Positions 34,390 through 43,405 of a stretch of 64,000 nt of DNA are shown here, piece by piece. A program made the position numbers and the translations under genes. The stretch is from Thermoflexus hugenholtzii (lineage in GTDB: Bacteria; Chloroflexota; Anaerolineae; Thermoflexales; Thermoflexaceae). The stretch is from assembly GCF_018771565.1 (NCBI RefSeq), contig NZ_CP076326.1, positions 1,984,001-2,048,000 of the forward strand, given 5' to 3'. Below the pieces are notes generated by a model, which worked only from the letters and a program-made list of their open reading frames with translations, made no database searches and was not told the origin of the DNA. The stretch's first letter is position 1; every line of letters starts with the position of its first letter.

Positions 34390-35229
34390 ATGGCGCCGTT
34401 CCGCTGGGGGATCATTGGGTTGGGATTGATCGGCGGCTCCATCGCCCATCGGCTCGCCCGACAGGGGCTCCCGGTGCTGGGAGCGGATCAGGATCCCCGG
34501 ACCCGGGAGCAGGCCCGGGCCTCCGGGATCTTCGAGGACGTCCTGGACCCGCCGGCCCTGGCCGCCGCCGCGGAGGGCGTGATCCTGGCCACGCCGGTGG
34601 GCGCGATCGAGGAGCTGCTGCGGACGCTGCCGTGGCGGCCGGGACAGGTGGTGCTGGACACCGGGAGCACCAAGCGACGGGTGGTAGCGGCGATGGGGAA
34701 GCTGCCGGACGGCGTGGGCGCCGTCGGCGGACATCCCATGGCCGGCCGGGAGACCTCGGGCTTCGAGGCGGCGGACCCGGATCTCTTCGTCGGGCGGCCG
34801 TTCCTGCTGGTCCCCACTTCCCGCACCACCCCCGAAGCCGCCGCGCGGGCGGAGGAGCTGGCGCGCCTCCTGGGCGCCCGGCCGCTGTGGATGGAGGCGG
34901 AGACCCACGATCGCCAGGTGGCCTGGATCAGCCACCTCCCCTACGTGACGGCCATGGCCCTTGTCGCTGCCGTGGAAGCCGCTGGGGATCCCGCCCTCTG
35001 GGAGATCGCTGCCTCCGGCTTTCGGGACGCCACCCGGGTGGCGGCCAGCGACCCCCGCATGATGGGGGACGTCATCCGCAGCAACGCCGATGAGGTCGTC
35101 GCCGCCCTGGAGACCCTCCTCCGGATCCTGGAGGCTTGGCGCGCGGCCCTGAAGGCCTCCCCGCCCTCGCTCCCTCCGGAATGGCCCCGCCTGGCCGCGC
35201 GCCGCCGCGGATGGTCGGGGAGTGCCTGA
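34390..35229 (+). CDS. tyrA: Prephenate dehydrogenase
   Basis: 279 residues, cytoplasmic; oxidative decarboxylation of prephenate to 4-hydroxyphenylpyruvate for tyrosine. N-terminal NAD-binding GIIGLGLIGGSIAHRLA, then LDTGSTKRRV, GGHPMAGRETSGFEAA (catalytic His region), WMEAETHDRQVAWISHLPY and GFRDATRVAASDPRM. No C-terminal ACT domain, so feedback is probably exerted elsewhere. The ATG follows AAGGAG, 11 bp after aroF. Last gene of the operon; it converges on the cobalt/nickel transporter genes 7 bp further on. Confidence 0.95.
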   Translation: MAPFRWGIIGLGLIGGSIAHRLARQGLPVLGADQDPRTREQARASGIFEDVLDPPALAAAAEGVILATPVGAIEELLRTLPWRPGQVVLDTGSTKRRVVAAMGKLPDGVGAVGGHPMAGRETSGFEAADPDLFVGRPFLLVPTSRTTPEAAARAEELARLLGARPLWMEAETHDRQVAWISHLPYVTAMALVAAVEAAGDPALWEIAASGFRDATRVAASDPRMMGDVIRSNADEVVAALETLLRILEAWRAALKASPPSLPPEWPRLAARRRGWSGSA

Positions 35230-35236
35230 GAGATCC

Positions 35237-36019
35237 TCACGGGACGGGACGGACCATCCACGATCGGCCCACCAGGTTCGCCCGATAAAGGAGATCCCGA
35301 TTCGCCAGCGCCTCCGGCGTCGGCCCATCGAACCACACCCGATGGTCCTCCCCGATGATCACCGCTCGGTCCGCCACCAGGCGGGCCAGCTCCAGGTCGT
35401 GGGTGGCCACCAGCAGCGTCTTGCCCAGGCGGCGCAGACCCCACAGGATCTCCACCAGGCGATCATTGGTCCGCGGGTCCAGGCCGGTCGTGGGCTCGTC
35501 CAGCAGCAGCACATCCGGGTCCACCGCCAGCACAGCCGCCAGCGCGACCCGCCGCTTCTGGCCCTCGCTGAGCTGGAACGGGGCCCGATCCGCGAGCTCC
35601 TCGATCTCCAGCAGGCGGAGCATATCCCGCACCCGGCCCTCAACCTCCTCCGGCGGGAAGCCGAGCTGGGCCGGCCCGAAGGCGATCTCCTCGAAGACCG
35701 TGGGGTTGAAGAGCTGGGCATCGGAGTTCTGGAAGAGCAATCCCACCCGCCGCCGGAACTCCCGGAAGAACGCCGGGCGGGCCAGGCTGGCGGGCGTCAG
35801 GGGATGCCCGAAGGCATGGACGGTCCCGGAGTCAGGAAACAGAAGGCCGGCCAGGACCTTCAGCAGGGTGGACTTGCCGCAGCCGTTGGGCCCGAGGAGG
35901 GCCACCTGTTCCCCGGATGCCACCCGCAAGCTCACCCCGGCCAGGGCCGGGAATCGCCCCAGATAGGTCACCCGCACCTCGTTCACCTCGAAGACCGGCC
36001 GGCCGTCAGCGGACCACAT
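35237..36019 (-). CDS. cbiO: ECF-type cobalt/nickel transporter ATPase
   Basis: 260 residues. ABC ATPase with Walker A LLGPNGCGKSTLL, Q-loop FQNSDAQLFNPTVFEEIAFGP (the DAQLF form is typical of ECF ATPases), signature LSEGQKRRVALAAVLA, Walker B VLLLDEPTTGLD and switch THD. Powers metal uptake together with CbiQ and CbiM. Its start overlaps the end of the cbiQ gene by 14 bp, so it is the last gene of a fur-cbiM-cbiQ-cbiO operon. Nickel (NikO) is equally possible. Confidence 0.92.
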   Translation of the reverse strand: MWSADGRPVFEVNEVRVTYLGRFPALAGVSLRVASGEQVALLGPNGCGKSTLLKVLAGLLFPDSGTVHAFGHPLTPASLARPAFFREFRRRVGLLFQNSDAQLFNPTVFEEIAFGPAQLGFPPEEVEGRVRDMLRLLEIEELADRAPFQLSEGQKRRVALAAVLAVDPDVLLLDEPTTGLDPRTNDRLVEILWGLRRLGKTLLVATHDLELARLVADRAVIIGEDHRVWFDGPTPEALANRDLLYRANLVGRSWMVRPVP

Positions 36020-36980
36020 AGACCCCCCCGAGCATCAGCAAGGTCAACGCCGCCAACGCCCCGGAGGCCCATACCGAGGATGGCCGCCGTTGAACGAAAG
36101 CCACCCGGCCCTGGAAGCCCCGGGCGAGCATGGCCTGGTGGATCTCCCGAGCCAGAGCCTCGGACCGGAGGAAGAGGGCATAGGCGGCGGCCGCGCCGAG
36201 CCGTCGGCCCGCATCCCCCGCCCGCCCGCCCAGGACCCGTGCCTGCCAGGCGGCATACATGTCCTGGACCACCGTCAGGAGGACGAAGATGTAGCGATAG
36301 GTCAGGGTGAAGAGCATCCCCACCGCCGCCGGAAGCCCCAACGCCCGAAGGCCTCGCAACAGCTCGAACCAGCCGGTGGTCACGGTGAGCAGGGTGACCA
36401 GGGAAACCGAGGTCGCCGCCCGAAGCATCACCATGAGGCCCCCGGTGAGACCCTGGCGGGTGAGGCTCAGCTCCGAGGGCAACGCAAGGGGCCCCAACCG
36501 GGCATCGGGCCCGAACCGGACCAGCACCACCAGCGGCTCCCCCGGATGAACCAGGCTGGTCATCCCCGGCAGGACGATCAAGCCGGTGAAGAACAGCACC
36601 ACCAGCCCCGTGCGCCCCAGGAACGATCGCAGGTCCAGCCGTCCCAAGGCGGCCAGCAGAACACAGCCGCCGTAGAGGAGGGCCAGGGGCGCCAGGCCCC
36701 GGCTGAGGCCGGCGGCGAGGATCAGGGCCAGGAAGCAGAGGATCTTGACCTCGGGGGACGCCCGCTGCAACAGCCCATCCCGCCGGGCGATCTCCTCCGC
36801 GTAGAGCGCCCGCCGGACGACCTCCAGGGCGCCGACCAGGGTCCGGGCGACGAAATCCAGCCGGACCCGACGGGCTTCGGAGGTCCCAGGGCCCGACGGG
36901 GCGGATGGACGCCCCAACCAGGGTGGAAGGGTCAGGACCGGGTCCGAGGCCGAAGGAGAAGCCACCGCAGGATCCCCCAT
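36006..36980 (-). CDS. cbiQ: ECF transporter transmembrane subunit CbiQ/NikQ
   Basis: 324 residues if ATG 36980 is used, which overlaps cbiM by 49 bp. GTG 36965 is an alternative, and neither has a good ribosome site, so translation is probably coupled. About six membrane helices; the coupling motifs are ARVLGGRAGDAGRRLGAAAA and AREIHQAMLARGFQGRV, the latter holding the family's A-R-G triplet. An unusual N-terminal extension of about 45 residues rich in Ser/Pro precedes the first helix. Forms the energy-coupling module with CbiO. Confidence 0.87.
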   Translation of the reverse strand: MGDPAVASPSASDPVLTLPPWLGRPSAPSGPGTSEARRVRLDFVARTLVGALEVVRRALYAEEIARRDGLLQRASPEVKILCFLALILAAGLSRGLAPLALLYGGCVLLAALGRLDLRSFLGRTGLVVLFFTGLIVLPGMTSLVHPGEPLVVLVRFGPDARLGPLALPSELSLTRQGLTGGLMVMLRAATSVSLVTLLTVTTGWFELLRGLRALGLPAAVGMLFTLTYRYIFVLLTVVQDMYAAWQARVLGGRAGDAGRRLGAAAAYALFLRSEALAREIHQAMLARGFQGRVAFVQRRPSSVWASGALAALTLLMLGGVYVVR

Positions 36981-37942
36981 ACCAGCGCAGCCAGCAAGAC
37001 GCCCATCAGGGCGGAGAGCAGATAGCTGAGCACTTCCCCTCCGGGAACCCCCTCCAGGATGGGAACGGCGTAACCCGGCAGGAGCCCGGACCACCACCCG
37101 CTCAGCGCGGCGAGGCCGCGGGGCACATATCCGACCAGCGCCCCCAGCTCCTCCGGCGCCCACTCCCCGAAGGCCGTCCCCGGAGCCAGAAGGCCCAGCG
37201 GGGTGAGGACGATCAGCAGGCCCAGCACCACCACCAGCGGCAGCCAGGCCCCGGCGGCCCACTTTCCTTCCGCGGGGCGGGCCAGCAGGTCGGGCTGGAC
37301 CCGATGCACATAGCCGACGATCAACCCGGTGACCAGGGCCTCCACCGGGCCGGCCACGACCAGGTGGGCGAACATCATCGCCGGCACCGCCAGATTCAAA
37401 GGATATGGGTTATAGAGCGGGGTCCCATCCGGGGCGCGGAAAAGAAGGGGCTGGAGGCCCAGCTCGATGGCCGTGGCCAGGGCCGCCGCGTTGATGCTCA
37501 AATACCCTGCCAGGGCCGTGGCCATCAGGAGACGGGTCCGCGAAGGGGAGCGACCGGCGACGGTCTGATAGACGACGTAAGCCACAGCCGGGGCCAGGAT
37601 CCCCATGTTGAAGATGTTGGCCCCCAGGGCCAGGATGCCCCCATCCCCGAAGAAAAGGGCCTGGATCACCAGGGTCACCGTCATGGCCAGCATCGCCCCC
37701 CAGGGACCCAGGAGGATGGCCGCCAGGGCAGCCCCCACCGCGTGGGCGGACGTCCCATCCGGGACGGGGACGTTCAGCATCTGGACCACGAACCCGAAGG
37801 CCGAGGCCAGGGCCAGGCGGGCCAGGATCGCCCCGTCCGAATCCTGTCGCAGGCGCCGAGCGGCCACGTAGAGCGCGGGGGCAGAGCCAGCGGCAAGAAC
37901 GGCGCAGGTTTCCGGGCTCAGATAACCATCGGGGATATGCAT
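36932..37942 (-). CDS. cbiM: Cobalt/nickel substrate-binding membrane subunit CbiM with C-terminal CbiN/PDGLE-like part
   Basis: 336 residues. Begins MHIPDGYLSPETC, the invariant N-terminus whose amine and His bind Co or Ni. About seven helices of the CbiM core follow (1-220, with DGTSAHAVGAALAAILLGPWGAML and GDGGILALGANIFNMG). The extra segment from about 235, with two helices around a loop GTAFGEWAPEELGALVGYVP, corresponds to the fused CbiN/NikN or PDGLE partner. ATG 37942 follows GAGGAGG. Metal selectivity (Co or Ni) is not decidable here. Confidence 0.92.
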   Translation of the reverse strand: MHIPDGYLSPETCAVLAAGSAPALYVAARRLRQDSDGAILARLALASAFGFVVQMLNVPVPDGTSAHAVGAALAAILLGPWGAMLAMTVTLVIQALFFGDGGILALGANIFNMGILAPAVAYVVYQTVAGRSPSRTRLLMATALAGYLSINAAALATAIELGLQPLLFRAPDGTPLYNPYPLNLAVPAMMFAHLVVAGPVEALVTGLIVGYVHRVQPDLLARPAEGKWAAGAWLPLVVVLGLLIVLTPLGLLAPGTAFGEWAPEELGALVGYVPRGLAALSGWWSGLLPGYAVPILEGVPGGEVLSYLLSALMGVLLAALVWGILRWLLLRPRTRS

Positions 37943-37971
37943 CCCGACCTCCTCGTGCGGATGATCCGGGC

Positions 37972-38442
37972 TCAGCGGGCTGCCGCCTGCGAGGAAGGCG
38001 GGTCCGTCTTCCCCTCGGCGGAGGCGCGGCACCGCGGGCAGAGGCCAACCAGCATGAGGGTGAGTTGCTCGATGGCCAGCCCGGAGCGCGCCTGAAGCTC
38101 CCGGGCAAGATCCCCCAGGAGATCGGCCTCCAGATGGAGCACCTCCCGACACGAACGGCAGAAGAAGTGCGCATGGCTGGGCTGGTCCCGCCACTCGTAG
38201 ACGATCCGGCCCTCCCCCAGGACGTGGCGGTCCAGCAAGCCCAGCTGGGTGAACAACCGCAGGGTGCGGTAGACCGTAGAGAGGTCCACGGCAGGCGCGT
38301 GGGCCCGGACGGCAGCATGGACCTCCTCGGCGGTCATATGCCGTCCCGCCGAGCGAAGGGTCTCCAGGATCAGCATCCGCTGGGGCGTCACCCGGAAGCC
38401 GTGCCGGCGCAACGTCTGTCGGATCGGATGACAGTGCGGCAC
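37972..38442 (-). CDS. Fur-family metalloregulator
   Basis: 156 residues. Winged helix with GFRVTPQRMLILETL and STVYRTLRLFTQLGLLD, then a dimerisation domain with HAHFFCRSCREVLHLEAD and a second cysteine pair CPRC near the C-terminus, forming the structural zinc site. First gene of the operon and 29 bp upstream of cbiM, so it very likely controls cobalt/nickel (Nur-like) or zinc uptake and its own expression. A palindromic candidate operator lies about 100 bp upstream. The ATG follows GGCGGAGGAGGCG. Confidence 0.9.
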   Translation of the reverse strand: MPHCHPIRQTLRRHGFRVTPQRMLILETLRSAGRHMTAEEVHAAVRAHAPAVDLSTVYRTLRLFTQLGLLDRHVLGEGRIVYEWRDQPSHAHFFCRSCREVLHLEADLLGDLARELQARSGLAIEQLTLMLVGLCPRCRASAEGKTDPPSSQAAAR

Positions 38443-38543
38443 CTCGCCTCCTCCGCCTTCCTCTGGGTCCCCTCAATGCCGGGAGGGCCTGGCCCAGCCC
38501 CCAGCTCCTTCCAGCGCCCATCCCGGCTATTTGCAAGATTTGG

Positions 38544-38566
38544 TTATTGCCAATATATGGCGCTAA
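38544..38566. promoter_or_regulatory. Candidate Fur-family operator
   Basis: Half-sites TTAnnGCCA and TGGCnnTAA are separated by ATATA. The palindrome is AT-rich against a very GC-rich background and sits in the divergent gap between the fur-cbiMQO operon and glgP. Confidence 0.55.
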
Positions 38567-38656
38567 TCGGCATCCGTCAAAATCGGACTTCGGCTCCGCA
38601 GCCCGGCTGCCGCTTCGAACGGTAAGATGAACGGGGGATCCCGACCCGGCCGACAT

Positions 38657-38685
38657 TCGACAGGATCCCCCGGACCCGTTAAAAT
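38657..38685 (+). promoter_or_regulatory. Possible promoter for glycogen phosphorylase
   Basis: TCGACA, 17-bp spacer, TAAAAT, ending 44 bp before the preferred start of glgP. A similar GTTAAAAT box occurs before acyP. Confidence 0.45.
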
Positions 38686-38729
38686 GCGAAAGTGCTTTAT
38701 CCGCAGGGATGCGTTTTCGGAGGCAAACG

Positions 38730-40883
38730 ATGGAGCCGGCGGGCAACGGCGGGAAGCTGCCCAAGCGCATCGCCCGTCTGGGGGAGCTGATCACGAACAT
38801 GTGGTGGACCTGGCAGCCGGACGCCCAGCGGCTGTTCGAGCGGCTGGATCCGGTGCGCTGGGAGGAGGTCCGCCACAACCCGGTGGCCTTGCTGCGCCGG
38901 GTCGAGCGGGCCCGGCTCAATGCGGCCGTTCAGACCCCGGCCTACCTGGAGCTTTACGATCGGGTGATGGAGGAGTTCGATCGCGCCCTCACCGGGCCCA
39001 CCTGGTTCGCCCGGGCCCATCCGGAGCGCGCGGAGGCCATCATCGCCTATTTCTCCACGGAGTTCGGGATCCACGAAGCCTTCCCGGCCTACGCGGGCGG
39101 GCTGGGGGTGCTGGCCGGCGACTTCCTCAAAGAGGCCAGCGATCTGGGCCTGCCTATGGTCGGGGTAGGGTTGCTGTATCAGCACGGATATTTCACCCAG
39201 CGCATCACAGAAGACGGCTGGCAGGAGGCGATCTACGAGCCGCTGGACCTGGAGAACCTCCCCCTTCATCCGGTGTTGGGCCCGGATGGGCAACCGGTGC
39301 GGGTGGAGGTGACCATCGCCGGCCGGCCGGTGCGGGCGCAGATCTGGCGCCTCCAGATCGGCCGCATCCCGCTTTACCTGCTGGACACCAGCCTCCCGGA
39401 GAACGAGCCCGCGGATCGGGAGCTCTCCGCCCGGCTGTATGACGGGGACCCGGAGCGGCGGATCGCCCAGGAGATGATCCTGGGGATCGGCGGGGTGCGG
39501 GCCCTGCGGGCTCTGGGTCTGCAGCCCGCCGTCTGGCATCTGAACGAGGGCCATTCGGCCTTCTCCATCCTGGAGCGGCTGCGGGAACACATCGCCGCAG
39601 GCCTCCCCTTCGAGGAGGCCGCAGCCCGGGTGCGGGCCACCACCGTGTTCACCACCCACACCCCGGTCCCCGCCGGCCATGATCGCTTTTCCTTCAGCCT
39701 GATCGAGCGCGCCTTCGCCGGTTACTGGGAGCAACTCGGCCTTTCCTTCAAGGACTTCTGCGAGCTGGCCCGTCAGGACGAGCCCTGGGGCTCCACCTTC
39801 AACATGACGGTCCTCGCCTTGCGCTTCGCCGATCACCGCAACGCCGTGAGCGAGCTCCACGGCCACGTCACCCGCAAGATGTGGGCTCACCTGTGGCCGG
39901 ACCGGCCCGTGGAGGCGGTCCCTATCCGCCACATCACCAACGGGGTCCACGTCGGGACCTGGCTGGCGCGCCGGATGCGCGTCCTCTACCAGCGCTACCT
40001 GGGGCCGGACTGGCTGGAGCGGCTGGATGATCCGACCCTCTGGGAGCGGGTCCTGGAGATCCCGGATGAGGAGCTGTGGACGGTGCGGCGGCACCTGAAG
40101 CGTAAGCTGGTGGCCTTCATGCGCGAACGGGCCCGGCGGCGCTGGCAGGGCAACCGTGTTTCCCCGATCCAGATCGTGGCCTCGGGCGTGCTGCTCGACC
40201 CTTATGCCCTGACCATCGGCTTCGCCCGGCGCTTCGCCCTCTACAAGCGCGCCTACCTGCTCTTCCGGGATCCGGAGCGGCTGCGACGCCTGGTCAACGA
40301 TCCCTATCGCCCCGTCCAGATCATCCTGGCCGGGAAGGCCCATCCGGCCGACGAGCCGGCCAAGCGCATGATCCAGGAGATCTACCGCCTGATCAAAGAC
40401 CCGGCCTTCGGAGGGCGGATCGCCTTCCTGGAGGATTACGACATCGAGGTGGCCCGCCATCTGGTGCAGGGGGTGGACGTCTGGCTGAACACCCCCCGCC
40501 GGCCCCTCGAGGCCAGCGGCACCAGCGGCCAGAAGGCCGCCCTCAACGGCGTGCTGAACCTGAGCGTGCTGGACGGCTGGTGGCGGGAGGGCTACAACGG
40601 GGCCAACGGCTGGGCCATCGGGGAGGATCGGGAGTATGAGGACCCCGAAGCCCAGGACGCGGCCGACGCGGCGTCCCTCTATGACCTGCTGGAGAAGGCC
40701 GTGGTCCCCCTCTACTACGACGTCGAGGCCGATGGGATCCCCCACCGATGGCTGCGCATGGTGAAAGAATCCATCCGTTCCCTGGCCCCCTTCTTTAACA
40801 CCCGGCGGATGGTGAAGGAATACCTTCAGGAAATGTATCTGCCCGCCATGGAGGCGGCCTCCCCGCGGACGTTGCCGGTGTGA
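38730..40883 (+). CDS. glgP: Glycogen/alpha-glucan phosphorylase (short GT35 type)
   Basis: 717 residues. Releases glucose 1-phosphate from alpha-glucan using pyridoxal phosphate. Key parts: YFSTEFGIHEAFPAYAGGLG near residue 105, HLNEGHSAFS, THTPVPAGHD, HITNGVHVGTW, FARRFALYKRA, and the PLP-lysine region EASGTSGQKAALNG then LDGWWREG. It is shorter than classical GlgP (about 800-840) and fits the AlgP group common in thermophiles, with a DUF3417-like N-terminus (LGELITNMWWTWQPDAQRLF). ATG 38730 has GGAGG six bases upstream and is preferred to ATG 38709. Overlaps prmC by four bases. Confidence 0.93.
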   Translation: MEPAGNGGKLPKRIARLGELITNMWWTWQPDAQRLFERLDPVRWEEVRHNPVALLRRVERARLNAAVQTPAYLELYDRVMEEFDRALTGPTWFARAHPERAEAIIAYFSTEFGIHEAFPAYAGGLGVLAGDFLKEASDLGLPMVGVGLLYQHGYFTQRITEDGWQEAIYEPLDLENLPLHPVLGPDGQPVRVEVTIAGRPVRAQIWRLQIGRIPLYLLDTSLPENEPADRELSARLYDGDPERRIAQEMILGIGGVRALRALGLQPAVWHLNEGHSAFSILERLREHIAAGLPFEEAAARVRATTVFTTHTPVPAGHDRFSFSLIERAFAGYWEQLGLSFKDFCELARQDEPWGSTFNMTVLALRFADHRNAVSELHGHVTRKMWAHLWPDRPVEAVPIRHITNGVHVGTWLARRMRVLYQRYLGPDWLERLDDPTLWERVLEIPDEELWTVRRHLKRKLVAFMRERARRRWQGNRVSPIQIVASGVLLDPYALTIGFARRFALYKRAYLLFRDPERLRRLVNDPYRPVQIILAGKAHPADEPAKRMIQEIYRLIKDPAFGGRIAFLEDYDIEVARHLVQGVDVWLNTPRRPLEASGTSGQKAALNGVLNLSVLDGWWREGYNGANGWAIGEDREYEDPEAQDAADAASLYDLLEKAVVPLYYDVEADGIPHRWLRMVKESIRSLAPFFNTRRMVKEYLQEMYLPAMEAASPRTLPV

Positions 40884-41776
40884 AGGCCATGAGCGCGGCG
40901 ATGAAACCGGAAACGCGCATCCATGCCCTCTCGATCCGTGAGGCCATCGCCTGGGCCTCCCGGCGGGTGCGCGCCTCTGCCCCCCGGCTGGCGGCCGAGG
41001 TGCTGCTGGCCCACGTCCTGAACGTTTCCCGCGCCTACCTGCTGGCCCACCCCGAACGCACCCTGGCGCCGGACGAATGGGAGGCCTTCGCCCGGCTGGT
41101 GGCTCGGTCCGAGCAGGGGGAGCCCCTGTTCTATCTGATCGGCGAGCGGGAGTTCTACGGGATGCCCTTCAAGGTCACCCCCGCCGTCCTGATCCCCCGG
41201 CCCGAGACCGAGGGCCTGGTCGACGCGGCCCTGGAGTGGGCGCGGAGCCGGGCCTACCGGACCTACACCCCCCTGGTCTTCGCCGACATCGGGACCGGCT
41301 CCGGGTGCATCGCGGTGGCCCTGGCGGTCTACCTGCCCAACAGCCGGGGCTACGCCACCGATCTCTCCCCGGAGGCCCTGGAGGTCGCCCAGGAGAACGC
41401 CGCCCGTCACGGCGTGGCCTCCCGCTTGACCTTCCTACAGGGCGACCTCTGCGCCCCCCTCCCGGAACCGGTGGATCTGCTGGTGGCCAACCTGCCCTAC
41501 GTGGCCCGATCCGAATGGGCGGACCTGGATCCCGCCATCCGGGAATACGAGCCGATCCTGGCCCTGGATGGAGGGCCGGACGGACTGGATCTGATCCGGC
41601 GCTTCCTGGCCCAGGCCCCGGGGTATCTGCGACCGATGGGAGCGGTCTTCCTGGAGATCGGCGCCGGGCAGGGGCCGGCCGTCCTGACGCTCGCCCGGGC
41701 CGCCTTCCCCCGAGCGGTGATCCGGCTGCTGAAGGACGCCGCCGGGCTGGACCGGATAGTGGCCATCACCCACTGA
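40880..41776 (+). CDS. prmC: Peptide chain release factor N5-glutamine methyltransferase
   Basis: 298 residues from GTG 40880, which overlaps the glgP stop (GTGA); ATG 40889 is an alternative. Methylates the GGQ glutamine of release factors using S-adenosylmethionine. N-terminal helical domain with PLFYLIGEREFYGMPFKV and LIPRPETEGLV, the SAM-binding DIGTGSGCIAVALA, and the active-site NLPY in VANLPYVARSEW. NPPY is usual; NLPY is an accepted variant. Confidence 0.94.
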   Translation: MKAMSAAMKPETRIHALSIREAIAWASRRVRASAPRLAAEVLLAHVLNVSRAYLLAHPERTLAPDEWEAFARLVARSEQGEPLFYLIGEREFYGMPFKVTPAVLIPRPETEGLVDAALEWARSRAYRTYTPLVFADIGTGSGCIAVALAVYLPNSRGYATDLSPEALEVAQENAARHGVASRLTFLQGDLCAPLPEPVDLLVANLPYVARSEWADLDPAIREYEPILALDGGPDGLDLIRRFLAQAPGYLRPMGAVFLEIGAGQGPAVLTLARAAFPRAVIRLLKDAAGLDRIVAITH

Positions 41777-41792
41777 GGGAAAGGAGCCAGGG

Positions 41793-42248
41793 ATGCGGAT
41801 CGCCATCGGAGCGGATCACGCGGGCTACGCTTTAAAGGAGACCCTGGTCGCCCATCTGCGGGAGCAGGGGATCGAGGTGGTGGATTTCGGGACCCACAGC
41901 CCCGAGTCCGTGGACTACCCGGACTACGCCCGGGTGGTGGCCGAGGCCGTTGCCCGCGGGGAGGCGGATTACGGCGTCCTCATCTGCGGCACGGGGATCG
42001 GCATGTCCATCACAGCCAACAAGGTGCCCGGCATCCGCGCCGCGGCGGTCTCGGATGTCTACACCGCGAAGATGAGCCGCGCGCACAACGACGCCAACGT
42101 CCTCTGCCTGGGCGGTCGGGTGGTCGGGCCCGGCCTGGCCATCGAGATCCTGGATACATGGCTGCGCACCCCCTTCGAGGGAGGGCGCCACGCCCGCCGA
42201 CTGGAGAAGATCCGGCAACTGGAAGCGGCCTGCTCATCCTCCCCCTGA
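41793..42248 (+). CDS. rpiB: Ribose-5-phosphate isomerase B
   Basis: 151 residues, cytoplasmic; interconverts ribose 5-phosphate and ribulose 5-phosphate. IGADHAGYALK, DYPDYA, the catalytic Cys in LICGTGIGMSITANK and the His/Arg region KMSRAHNDANVLCLGGR are all intact. ATG follows AAAGGAG. Lies 16 bp after prmC and 4 bp before a glycosyltransferase gene, so the four genes glgP to glycosyltransferase probably form one operon. Confidence 0.96.
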   Translation: MRIAIGADHAGYALKETLVAHLREQGIEVVDFGTHSPESVDYPDYARVVAEAVARGEADYGVLICGTGIGMSITANKVPGIRAAAVSDVYTAKMSRAHNDANVLCLGGRVVGPGLAIEILDTWLRTPFEGGRHARRLEKIRQLEAACSSSP

Positions 42249-42252
42249 AGCG

Positions 42253-43362
42253 ATGGACGCGCGTCCGGTCCTGGGCATCGATGCCAGCCGCGCCACCCTC
42301 GCCCGCCCGACGGGCGTGGAGCGCTACGCCCGGGCGGTGATCCGGTCCCTCCTTCCCTATGCCGAAGCCGAAGGGGTGCGGGTCCGTCTTTACTTTCGGG
42401 ATCCCCCGCCGCCGGGCCTCTTCCCGTCCTCCCCGTCGGTGGAGCATCGGGTGATCCCCTTCCCTCGCCTGTGGACCCATCTGCGCCTCTCGTGGGAGAT
42501 GGCCCGCCGTCCGCCCACGGCCCTCTTCGTCCCCGCCCACGTGATCCCGCTGGTTCACCCCCGCAGCGCCGTCACCATCCACGACCTGGGCTATCGCCAC
42601 TTCCCGCATGCGCATCCGTTCGCCCAGCGGCTGTATCTGGAGCTCTCCACGCGGTGGAGCGCCGCCGTCGCCCGTGTCGTCTTCGCCGACTCCGAGGCCA
42701 CACGAGCGGACCTCATCCGCTTCTACCACGTCCCGGCGGAGAAGATCGTGGTGGCCTACCCGGGTTACGATCCGCCGCCCATCCCGGAGGACGCCGAGGC
42801 GATCCTGCGCCGCTTCGGGGTCCGGCCCCCTTATCTGGTCTCGGTGGGGACGATCCACCCGCGCAAGAACTTCGGGCTGATCCTTCAGGTTGCGGCGCGT
42901 CGGCTTGCGGAGGGATGGGAGGGCCAGGTGGTGATCATCGGGAAGCCCGGATGGCCGGACCCGGCCTTCGAGCGCCTGCGCCGGGATCCGATGTGGGCGG
43001 GCCGTCTGATCCTGACCGGATATGTGGATGACGCCACGCGAGGAGCGTTGCTGAGCCGGGCCGAGGCCTTCCTGCTCCCTTCCCTCTATGAGGGCTTTGG
43101 CTTCCCGGTCCTGGAAGCCCAGGCATGCGGGGTGCCGGTCCTCTGCGCCCCCAGCGGGAGCCTGCGGGAGGTCGCCGGAGAGGGCGCGCTCCTCCTCCCT
43201 CCGGACGACCCCGCGCCGTGGGCGGAGGCCCTGAGCCGCCTAACGCGGGATCCGGAGCTCCGGTCCGCCCTGATCGCGCGAGGCCACGCCAACCGGCAGC
43301 GGTTCTCCTGGGAACGCTGCGCCCGCAGGATCTGGGAGGCCCTGCGAACGTTGTGGGAGTAA
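42253..43362 (+). CDS. GT4-family glycosyltransferase
   Basis: 369 residues, GT-B fold, cytoplasmic or peripheral to the membrane. N-terminal LGIDASRATLARPTGVERYARAVI, middle YLVSVGTIHPRKNFGLIL and the C-terminal nucleotide-sugar motif EGFGFPVLEAQACGVPVLC followed by GEGALLLPPDDP. The opening resembles mannosyltransferase B-like enzymes. Transfers an unknown sugar, perhaps for cell-surface polysaccharide. Starts four bases after rpiB and converges on the aldolase gene. Confidence 0.9.
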   Translation: MDARPVLGIDASRATLARPTGVERYARAVIRSLLPYAEAEGVRVRLYFRDPPPPGLFPSSPSVEHRVIPFPRLWTHLRLSWEMARRPPTALFVPAHVIPLVHPRSAVTIHDLGYRHFPHAHPFAQRLYLELSTRWSAAVARVVFADSEATRADLIRFYHVPAEKIVVAYPGYDPPPIPEDAEAILRRFGVRPPYLVSVGTIHPRKNFGLILQVAARRLAEGWEGQVVIIGKPGWPDPAFERLRRDPMWAGRLILTGYVDDATRGALLSRAEAFLLPSLYEGFGFPVLEAQACGVPVLCAPSGSLREVAGEGALLLPPDDPAPWAEALSRLTRDPELRSALIARGHANRQRFSWERCARRIWEALRTLWE

Positions 43363-43405
43363 GGATGCCGCGCTCCCTGCTGGGCCGCTGCCCTGAGAAG
43401 GGCCC

